From: Arenibacter sp965652575
GTDB taxonomy: Bacteria > Bacteroidota > Bacteroidia > Flavobacteriales > Flavobacteriaceae
NCBI GenBank assembly: GCA_965652575.1
Contig: CBFGWQ010000124.1
Span: 1 to 11,691, forward strand
Length of the DNA: 11,691 bases
Direction: 5' to 3'
Below the pieces are notes generated by a model. That model had not been told where the DNA came from. It made no database searches and saw only the letters and a program-made list of their open reading frames with translations. This document shows positions 6,315 through 11,691 of the stretch, piece after piece (within the stretch, counting starts at the first letter, position 1; each line of letters begins with the position of its first letter). The translations under genes were made by a program, and so were the position numbers.

Positions 6315-7280
6315 TTAAAACCCTTCGATGCCAAATTCAATGTAATAATGGAAATCCAGGTCATGTGTTGTATTTCTATACACTACGCCATAGTAATAGT
6401 CCCCGTTTTTCCATGCTTTTTCACCATCAATGGGATTGGGATCCGGGACATTGTAATCGTTTGCCCCACCGATGACAAATTCCGGGCCTGTTCTGGCATA
6501 GCCCCCTATTTCCGCATCATACGGGAAGTTGGTGAAAGTGAACACTTCCTCATTTCCTTGGTGTTGGTGGATGTCATATACAATGGCCTTGGAAAAATCT
6601 ATATCGTCCACAGTTTCTGGATAATGGCCAAGTGCCTTGTCTATGAGCAGCAGGTACATGATCCCATCCCCTTTGACATTTTTTATGTTTACTTGGGAAA
6701 GCAAAGTGTCGTTTTTTACAAATGTTTCGTTCCCAAAATCATCATTATCGTAGTAGTCATAGAACGGAACGTCACCTTGTTTACCATTTTTATAGACATT
6801 GAAGATCCGAACTTGGGGATCCACTGGCAGGTTTTCGGGCAAGATCAGTGAAATATTTCTTGTATCTTCCAATACCTCCCCATTTTGGTCATTTACTATG
6901 ATCACAAAATCATACTCCCCTTCGGCGGCATCTTCGGGAACATTGAAGTGTTTGTGCACATTGGTGTTCTTTATGCCCTTATATTCATCCCAGACCACTT
7001 CATGGGACCATGAGTGGGAATACGTTCCATTGCTTCGTTGCAGTATCCTTATTTGGATATCTTCGATCCTGTCCCCTGCAACTACATCCATTTCAAAATG
7101 GAAGTCCCTGCCGATTACACCGACCTCGTTGTTTCCAGTCCCGATCTCTACATTTTCTATGGCCGGTATGTCAAGAATGATTTCGTTATCATCATCATTG
7201 TTACAGGATGCAAATAATAATATTAGGGCAATGGCCGATAGTAGTAAAAAACTTTGCCTATTTAAACTAATTATTTTCAT
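6315..7280 (-). CDS. DUF4625-like lipoprotein with extra C-terminal domain
   Basis: 321-aa lipoprotein: hydrophobic signal, lipobox FASC with C26, then NNDDDN, an Asp-rich tail after the Cys as in surface-exposed Bacteroidota lipoproteins. Residues about 55-148 form one His-bearing beta-sandwich unit like those of the first lipoprotein (GRDFHFEMDV, a divergent central part with H89 and H93, VHKHFNVPEDAAEGEYDF). Residues 150-321 are a second domain without a clear DUF4625 pattern, with many aromatics and scattered His (H219, H238, H240, H306, H311; YDIHQHQ and THDLDFHYY). I do not recognise this part. Start 9 nt after the second lipoprotein, so co-translated with it. Likely an outer-membrane accessory that binds metal and passes it to the receptor; this role is inferred from neighbours and His content. 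Confidence 0.8.
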   Translation of the reverse strand: MKIISLNRQSFLLLSAIALILLFASCNNDDDNEIILDIPAIENVEIGTGNNEVGVIGRDFHFEMDVVAGDRIEDIQIRILQRSNGTYSHSWSHEVVWDEYKGIKNTNVHKHFNVPEDAAEGEYDFVIIVNDQNGEVLEDTRNISLILPENLPVDPQVRIFNVYKNGKQGDVPFYDYYDNDDFGNETFVKNDTLLSQVNIKNVKGDGIMYLLLIDKALGHYPETVDDIDFSKAIVYDIHQHQGNEEVFTFTNFPYDAEIGGYARTGPEFVIGGANDYNVPDPNPIDGEKAWKNGDYYYGVVYRNTTHDLDFHYYIEFGIEGF

Positions 7281-7289
7281 GGTTTTGAT

Positions 7290-7772
7290 TTATTCTACAA
7301 TTTTTATATCGACCGATGTCCTGCTCTGCCAGCCTGTTTTGTCCGTTACCGAATAGGAGCAATGGTAGTCTCCGGTATCCGCACCGTTGGGGATGGTTAC
7401 CGCGATGTTGATCTCGTAAGAGGTTACATTGTTGCCTTCAATGGAAAAATTTTCCATGTAGATCAAAGGGTTTACCGGATCTTTTTTGGGTCCTAACATG
7501 CAGGTGGCCCCTTGGTCGTCATGGGTATGGTGGTCAAAATTATGGTGGAGGTCCAGGCTATATGAAGCCAAGGCCCTGTTATCGGTTACCATGGCCCTGA
7601 ACCGGTAGGTTTCCCCCCGTACCAGCTCTACGCAGGTTTGGGGGAAGCCTCCATCATAATTGACCGTTATCGTAGGTTTTTCTTCGTCTTTGTCCACACT
7701 GTCATCGCTGGAGCAGGCCCAAAAAGCCGTTAGGATAAAAGCGAAAAAAGCGAATTTTGATAATCTGATCAT
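7290..7772 (-). CDS. DUF4625-like His/Cys-rich lipoprotein, single domain
   Basis: 160-aa lipoprotein with lipobox FWAC (C20) followed by SSDDSVDKDEE. The mature part is a single Ig-like beta domain. It shows the family layout: GETYRFRAMVTDN, SYSLDLHHNF, and a closing GDYHCSYSVTDKTG strand pair, as in DUF4625 proteins. The central loop is the most histidine-dense in the window: H76, H77, H81, H82, H84 with D80, D85 and D86. Three Cys in the mature domain (47, 91, 138) include CMLG and YHC; two of them could form a disulfide. The start lies 10 nt after the first lipoprotein. A copy of the same ancestral domain as its neighbours but strongly diverged, perhaps with a different metal affinity. 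Binding of zinc is inferred from the His cluster. Confidence 0.82.
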   Translation of the reverse strand: MIRLSKFAFFAFILTAFWACSSDDSVDKDEEKPTITVNYDGGFPQTCVELVRGETYRFRAMVTDNRALASYSLDLHHNFDHHTHDDQGATCMLGPKKDPVNPLIYMENFSIEGNNVTSYEINIAVTIPNGADTGDYHCSYSVTDKTGWQSRTSVDIKIVE

Positions 7773-7782
7773 CTAAAAAAAA

Positions 7783-8559
7783 TTATTCGGTTACGTCAAG
7801 ATGACTTTCGTGTTCAACGATGTTGCCTTCCTCATCCTCCACGATGAACGAAATATGGTATTCCCCTGCGGGAGCGGTTGCCGGCACATCGATATGTTTG
7901 TGGAATTCCGCTTCGGTCTGTCCGTGAAAGCCTTCCGAATACACTTCCTCAAAATGCCATTCCACTTCCCCTTCGCCAACGGTAATACCATGCCCATGGA
8001 TGTCTACCGTAATGTTGTGGATCCCGTGGACGGCATGGACCATGAACTCGGCATGGAAATCATTACCGCGAACAACAGAGGTGTCTATGGAAATTTCACT
8101 TAAGGCGATAGGATCCAAAATATCGATATGTCCCTCAATTTCGGTGCTGTTGCCCAGCTCGTCCGTTACAGTCAATGTAATATGGTATTCCCCTGCGGGA
8201 ATATTGGAGGGAACGTCAATGTGCTCATGAAATACAGGATTCATCACCAAATAAGCGCTATCCGTAAAGGTTTGCCCATAATCCCATTCTACTTGGCCTT
8301 CTCCCGGGCTTAGGTCATGCGCATGGATGTCCAAAGTGATACTGCTCACCAAAGCCTCCGCGCTTATTTCGGCCTCAAAATGAATGTCCGATCCCTTGTA
8401 GGCAACCCGTTCCGTTGAATGGCTACTGCCTTCCCCATATTCAAAATTGGAAATTAACGGCGCATTGAGCGTTGGGCTACCATCATCATCACTGCTACAC
8501 GATTGTAAAATAATACCTGTAAAGGCAATGATTGCTAAAAATTTAAAATTTGACTTCAT
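7783..8559 (-). CDS. Two-repeat DUF4625-like His-rich lipoprotein
   Basis: 258-aa lipoprotein, lipobox LQSC (C21) then SSDDDG. The mature protein is a tandem duplication of a roughly 92-residue beta unit: about 56-147 and 165-256. Both copies share GxDxH, ITxDIHxH (H79/H81; H188/H190), GEGxVEW, FHxHIDVP (H111/H113; H220/H222), PAGEYHI (H126; H235) and a final GH/SH-[IL]-D. The second copy has additional His (H175, H178, H181, H202, H212, H250, H253). The conserved HxH pairs are presumptive metal ligands. Encoded 48 nt after the receptor gene and cotranscribed with it, it probably sits on the outer membrane as a metal-capturing partner of the receptor. Lipoprotein status and duplication are seen directly; zinc as ligand is inferred. 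Confidence 0.85.
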   Translation of the reverse strand: MKSNFKFLAIIAFTGIILQSCSSDDDGSPTLNAPLISNFEYGEGSSHSTERVAYKGSDIHFEAEISAEALVSSITLDIHAHDLSPGEGQVEWDYGQTFTDSAYLVMNPVFHEHIDVPSNIPAGEYHITLTVTDELGNSTEIEGHIDILDPIALSEISIDTSVVRGNDFHAEFMVHAVHGIHNITVDIHGHGITVGEGEVEWHFEEVYSEGFHGQTEAEFHKHIDVPATAPAGEYHISFIVEDEEGNIVEHESHLDVTE

Positions 8560-8607
8560 AATGTTTAATTTAAATGATTACTATTTAGTTATTAATTGTT
8601 ATTGTTT

Positions 8608-10977
8608 TTAAAAAGGTACCGTAAGGGACAATGAAATGTTCCTACCGGCTTCCGGTACATCTATAAGCCTGTAAAAACTGGTATGGTCGTAATATTCGGT
8701 GTTGAACACATTGTTCAGTTTGATGCGCAATTGGGCCCGTTTTTCCCCTCCCAAAAGTGGGATCCCTGTGGTTGCCGAAATATTGAACGCTTGATAGCCT
8801 TCCGTTTTTTCCTCGGGCGGGACAATGTCGTTTTGGGCGGCCGTTATCCTAAGATCGGCCATGATCCGTGGCGATTCAAAAATGAGGAGATCCTTGAACC
8901 GATAACTTGCGGAAAACAACCCGGAAAGGGGAGGGGCAAAAGGAAGCGTAAAATCCTTTTTAGGGCCGCTCGTCTGTTGGGAGAGTACATATTCCACGGA
9001 GGCATCCAAGCGGAGGGCATCGGTTACATTGGTGCCGATCCATGCCTCGCCCCCGTACCTGATCACCTTGCTCTGTGTGTATTCATAGATCTGAAGGGTC
9101 TCATAATAATTGGGAGTGGGGTTGAGGTAAATGAAATTTTCAAAAAAGTTGATAAAAGGACTTATTCCCAGATTGAACTTTTCTGAGGAATGGGCCACAT
9201 CCAGGTCCAATTGGTAGGACTGCTCAGGATCCAGTTCGATGTTCCCCCGTTCGTATCTGTACATATGATAGTTTACCCCGTCCGAGGCCAGTTCGTTGGC
9301 CAGGGGCATCCTGAAACTTTTTCCCAGATTGATCTTATAAGTGGTGTTCTTTTTAACGTAGCTCAGACCAATGGAGCTGCTGAAATTACCAAATTCCAAG
9401 TTTCTGTCCCGGGCCCGCTGCAAGTATACGCGGGAAGTGGTCCCGTCAGCATTTTCTATCGGGGTCCGGTGCCAATCAAAATGCGAACTGGTATCCACAA
9501 GGCCCACATCGTACCGTATACCCCCTAGAAAATGTAGGTTTTCGTGTATTTTGAAATGGTCAAAAATAAATGTCCCCACAGTAAATCGGTCGTATTCCGG
9601 AATCAAAAAGCCCCATCCGCCAATATTGTTGTCCTGATATTCGGCATTGATGCCAAAGACCAGATCATGCCCAACATTGGGCCGATAGCTGTCCTTGAGG
9701 TTCAAGGAATAGGTGTTTTTGGTAAAGACCCTTTCCCTGCTGTTGGGCGGTGTGGGCATATGCCCATGTGGCACGGGTTCCGAATGTTCCTCCCTTTGGT
9801 TGTTCTGGTAGCCTAAATCCAATTGAATGGTATGTTCCCCTTTGTAGAATATGGTGTTGTTGGTGATCTTAAAATGGTTTACTTTGTGAAAGGGCAGGTC
9901 CACATCCCTGCTGGAACCGTCGTAATCGATGGATGAGTTCCTTACCTCTAGCCCATGGGCATTGGCAAAAAAGCCGTTTTTGGCGTTCACATTGCTGAAA
10001 AAGGTCTCGGATTTTATGTGATCGGACACAAAACCGATGCTGAAACTCGCATTGGCTTCCATGCCGGCCGTGTTTCTCAAATTATTTTCATGCAGTTTAA
10101 AAATGTAGTTCTCATAGTTAATTTGGTCCGTGGGGACTTTGTAGTCGCCATAGTCCCGGTAGGTCAACCTTCCTTTGTAGAACCACTTTTCTTTCCGCGT
10201 ATGTACCCCGGCGGAAATACCCAATAGCCCATTGTTGGTCTCGCCCAAAAGGTTTATATCCCCTCCGAACGAGTTTGGTGCAGGAATTTTTTGGGGCTGG
10301 ATGTCCACGACACCGGCAATGGCATCGGAACCGTATAGCAAAGAGGCCGGTCCTTTTATGATCTGAATATCCTCTATTCCATACTGGTCTATTTCCAGGC
10401 CATGGTCGCTGCCCCATTGTTGTGCTTCATGTTTTATTCCGTTCTGTACCACGCTCACCCTGTTGAAGCCCAATCCCCGTATTACCGGTTTGGATTGTCC
10501 GGAACCAATAGTAATAGTGCTTACTCCGGGGATTTTTTTCAGCGTCTGCATAAGGCTGTTTTCCCGGTTTACCTCTAAAAATTCTTTGGAGACCTGATGT
10601 GATACCGTTGGAAGTTCCTGGACTTTTCTTTGTGCAGTTTTACCGTATACCTCCACTTCCTCAAGATTAGTGGTAGACTCGTCCAGAAAAACCTTCACCT
10701 CTTCCATTTCCGGTCCTACCCTGACGGTAACTGTTTTGGAAGAGCGGCCAATGTGCGATATGATAAAGGTATGGGAACCTCCAACCACATTTTTTATGGC
10801 AAATTCTCCGTTTACTGACGAAATTGCAGATAGGTCTTTGCTTATGATATTGGCGCCTTCAATGGGCTCTAAGGTGCTTGCATTTATCACGGACCCTTTT
10901 ACTTCATAGGATTCCTGTGCAACGGCAATGGAGCATAGACTAAAATATAGCCATGCACCCAGTATTTTATAAAACAT
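8608..10977 (-). CDS. TonB-dependent outer-membrane receptor, ZnuD-like, putative zinc uptake
   Basis: 789-aa receptor. Signal peptide with likely cleavage at AVA-Q21; carboxypeptidase-regulatory-like beta domain (about 25-100, 'VKGSVINASTLEPIEGANI'); plug (about 118-230) with GVSTITIGSG, PVIRGLGFNRV and IIKGPASLLYGSDAIAGVV; 22-strand barrel to the terminal Phe (SLTVPF). The plug segment KHEAQQWGSDHGLEID and loop HSEPVPHGHMP (398-408) bring His to places where zinc receptors of the ZnuD type use them. Other His pairs lie in extracellular-looking stretches (KVNHF, HFDWH 499-503). There is no SusD partner, which argues against a glycan receptor. Siderophore, copper or cobalamin are alternatives, but the following His-rich lipoproteins support a free or chelated divalent metal. 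Full length and intact. A long leader with an inverted repeat precedes it. Confidence 0.9.
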   Translation of the reverse strand: MFYKILGAWLYFSLCSIAVAQESYEVKGSVINASTLEPIEGANIISKDLSAISSVNGEFAIKNVVGGSHTFIISHIGRSSKTVTVRVGPEMEEVKVFLDESTTNLEEVEVYGKTAQRKVQELPTVSHQVSKEFLEVNRENSLMQTLKKIPGVSTITIGSGQSKPVIRGLGFNRVSVVQNGIKHEAQQWGSDHGLEIDQYGIEDIQIIKGPASLLYGSDAIAGVVDIQPQKIPAPNSFGGDINLLGETNNGLLGISAGVHTRKEKWFYKGRLTYRDYGDYKVPTDQINYENYIFKLHENNLRNTAGMEANASFSIGFVSDHIKSETFFSNVNAKNGFFANAHGLEVRNSSIDYDGSSRDVDLPFHKVNHFKITNNTIFYKGEHTIQLDLGYQNNQREEHSEPVPHGHMPTPPNSRERVFTKNTYSLNLKDSYRPNVGHDLVFGINAEYQDNNIGGWGFLIPEYDRFTVGTFIFDHFKIHENLHFLGGIRYDVGLVDTSSHFDWHRTPIENADGTTSRVYLQRARDRNLEFGNFSSSIGLSYVKKNTTYKINLGKSFRMPLANELASDGVNYHMYRYERGNIELDPEQSYQLDLDVAHSSEKFNLGISPFINFFENFIYLNPTPNYYETLQIYEYTQSKVIRYGGEAWIGTNVTDALRLDASVEYVLSQQTSGPKKDFTLPFAPPLSGLFSASYRFKDLLIFESPRIMADLRITAAQNDIVPPEEKTEGYQAFNISATTGIPLLGGEKRAQLRIKLNNVFNTEYYDHTSFYRLIDVPEAGRNISLSLTVPF

Positions 10978-11296
10978 AATGGGAAACTATAAGATTTGAA
11001 CAATTGTCCTAGTGTCCTGTCAACCCTAATAGTAGCATTGACATGACACTTGGGAAAGGACCGTTACAAAACCTATACATATAATTTATACGGGAAGAGC
11101 CTGAAATGAATGGTAGTCCGGCGCCTTTACCCGATAACCAATTGTAATATAAAATTCAATTGGGGACGGCAGTGGGGGTTCTTATACCAAAGACATTCTC
11201 ATTTATCCGGTATTTATTCCGTATAATGCTGATTTAACGATTCAACGGATCGGACTCTTAATGGATTAAAATGTATAGGAAAACTTGGGCAGTCTC
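10978..11296. other. 319-bp leader of the receptor operon
   Basis: No gene is evident on either strand. The stretch should contain the receptor promoter. A possible minus-strand -7 box, TATAGGTTTTG (11077-11067), has TA and TTTG three bases apart instead of the two expected for TAnnTTTG, and I see no clear -33 partner. It holds the inverted repeat at 11011-11050 listed separately, and three copies of CAATTG (11001, 11139, 11157) that may be chance in AT-rich DNA. No terminator with a U-run follows the 102-aa gene, so readthrough into the receptor operon is possible. Confidence 0.5.
11011..11050. promoter_or_regulatory. Long inverted repeat upstream of the TonB-dependent receptor
   Basis: Arms AGTGTCCTGTCAA (11011-11023) and TTGACATGACACT (11038-11050) match at 12 of 13 positions around a 14-nt centre; beyond an unpaired T/T the pairing can continue for two more pairs. 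It sits 34 to 73 nt upstream of the receptor ATG, just downstream of the possible -7 box at 11067-11077. It could be a two-half-site operator for a repressor, or an RNA hairpin in the 5' leader. No U-run follows, so a simple terminator is unlikely. Confidence 0.5.
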
Positions 11297-11605
11297 TTAT
11301 AGTAGGGAAGGAGGGGGGCGTGAAAAGAGTTGGCCTGTGGCAATAGTACTTGAGACAATGAAATGGTAGTTTTCGATTATCCCTTTCTGAAAAACTGGTT
11401 CGGTATTTACAATTGTGAACTCCTGTAGTTCAGGAGCAAGTGCCGGAGTCAGGTTATTCGAAACGGCATGGTCACAAATAGTACAATGAATGGCATGGTC
11501 CTTGTCATCCGTATGGGACAGCACATGAAGTCCTACCATTTTCATAGAAAGGAAAAGGGCAAGGAACAGATAGGTGATGCTATTTTTTAAACGGCTGTTT
11601 TTCAT
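11297..11605 (-). CDS. Small membrane protein with His/Cys cluster
   Basis: 102-aa protein. After a basic start (MKNSRLKNS) comes one hydrophobic segment (about 10-27), then H27, H31, H37, H40-C41, C44, H46 packed as HVLSHTDDKDHAIHCTICDH, and a tail ending in FSRPPPSLL. The cluster combines CxxC with several His and Asp and is a plausible Zn or Cu site just outside the membrane. I recognise the overall pattern (membrane segment, LSH, HCxxC, C-terminal RPPP) as a small uncharacterised protein type often upstream of TonB receptors in Flavobacteriaceae, without a named function. I use the ATG at 11605; a TTG at 11632 would add nine residues and is less likely. It could be a metal sensor, an anchor for metal transfer, or an accessory of the receptor. 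Confidence 0.75.
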   Translation of the reverse strand: MKNSRLKNSITYLFLALFLSMKMVGLHVLSHTDDKDHAIHCTICDHAVSNNLTPALAPELQEFTIVNTEPVFQKGIIENYHFIVSSTIATGQLFSRPPPSLL

Positions 11606-11691
11606 CAGGTACAAACTTACCAAAATAAACAAAAGAACCTGTTAATATATTCTTAATAAAAGTGAATATCCTTGATTGTCTTTGACCCGCA

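Noticed and set aside
6135..6851. 238-codon + strand open frame opposite the third lipoprotein and the ABC stump
   Set aside because: It lies antisense to genes with clear signal peptides and motifs; the peptide is a shadow with no domain. The same holds for the other + strand frames, such as 595-1035, 8683-9186 and 6799-7356.
8608..10977. SusC-type glycan receptor
   Set aside because: No SusD-like gene follows, the protein is shorter than typical SusC proteins, and the partners are His-rich lipoproteins.
11138..11163. CCAATTG/CAATTGG inverted repeat
   Set aside because: The core CAATTG is itself palindromic and the DNA is AT-rich, so this symmetry is likely by chance.
11606..11632. TTG start for the small His/Cys protein and a TAAGTTTG box just before the ATG
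   Set aside because: The ATG at 11605 gives a normal membrane-protein start. The TAAGTTTG match to the Bacteroidota -7 box lies too close to the ATG and lacks a spaced -33 partner.
1..11691. CRISPR array, tRNA/rRNA genes, insertion sequences, Zur/Fur regulator gene
   Set aside because: I saw no regular spaced repeats, RNA gene signatures, transposase motifs or Fur-family protein on either strand.

Overview
The window looks like an accessory or metal-homeostasis region of a Flavobacteriaceae-type Bacteroidota chromosome. The evidence is lipoproteins whose lipobox Cys is followed by Ser/Asn and Asp, a TonB-dependent receptor with an N-terminal carboxypeptidase-regulatory-like domain, few Shine-Dalgarno sites, and moderate GC with AT-rich gaps. 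I cannot name the genus. All convincing genes lie on the minus strand, so transcription runs from high to low coordinates.

Upstream module (11605 to about 6074): a 102-aa membrane protein with a His/Cys cluster, a 319-bp gap holding a strong inverted repeat, a ZnuD-like TonB-dependent receptor (789 aa), three tightly spaced His-rich lipoproteins resembling DUF4625, and a 64-residue stump of an ABC ATPase that ends soon after Walker A. The first, second and third lipoproteins are 10 and 9 bases apart, so this is almost certainly one operon.

An AT-rich gap (5795-6073) with a hairpin and operator-like repeats separates the modules.

Downstream module (5794 to 235): a MerC-like membrane protein, a short structured element with a doubtful 73-aa ORF, a COG0523 (CobW-type) GTPase with the CxCC motif, a LolD-like ABC ATPase, an FtsX/MacB-type permease with a His-rich extracytoplasmic loop, an exported DUF3299-like protein, and a Tat-exported alkaline phosphatase that would use Zn/Mg. 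Three of these junctions overlap (8 nt, ATGA, 11 nt), which implies translational coupling.

Taken together the genes look like a zinc acquisition and handling island. The receptor and surface lipoproteins would capture metal at the outer membrane. The COG0523 GTPase would act as an intracellular metallochaperone. The FtsX-type ABC system with the DUF3299-like protein resembles the Zur-controlled PA4063-PA4066 operon of Pseudomonas and the Vibrio Zrg genes. The phosphatase would be a zinc client. The zinc assignment is inference from families and His clusters; no Zur/Fur regulator or ZnuABC importer is present. Bases 1-234 hold no gene I can support firmly.
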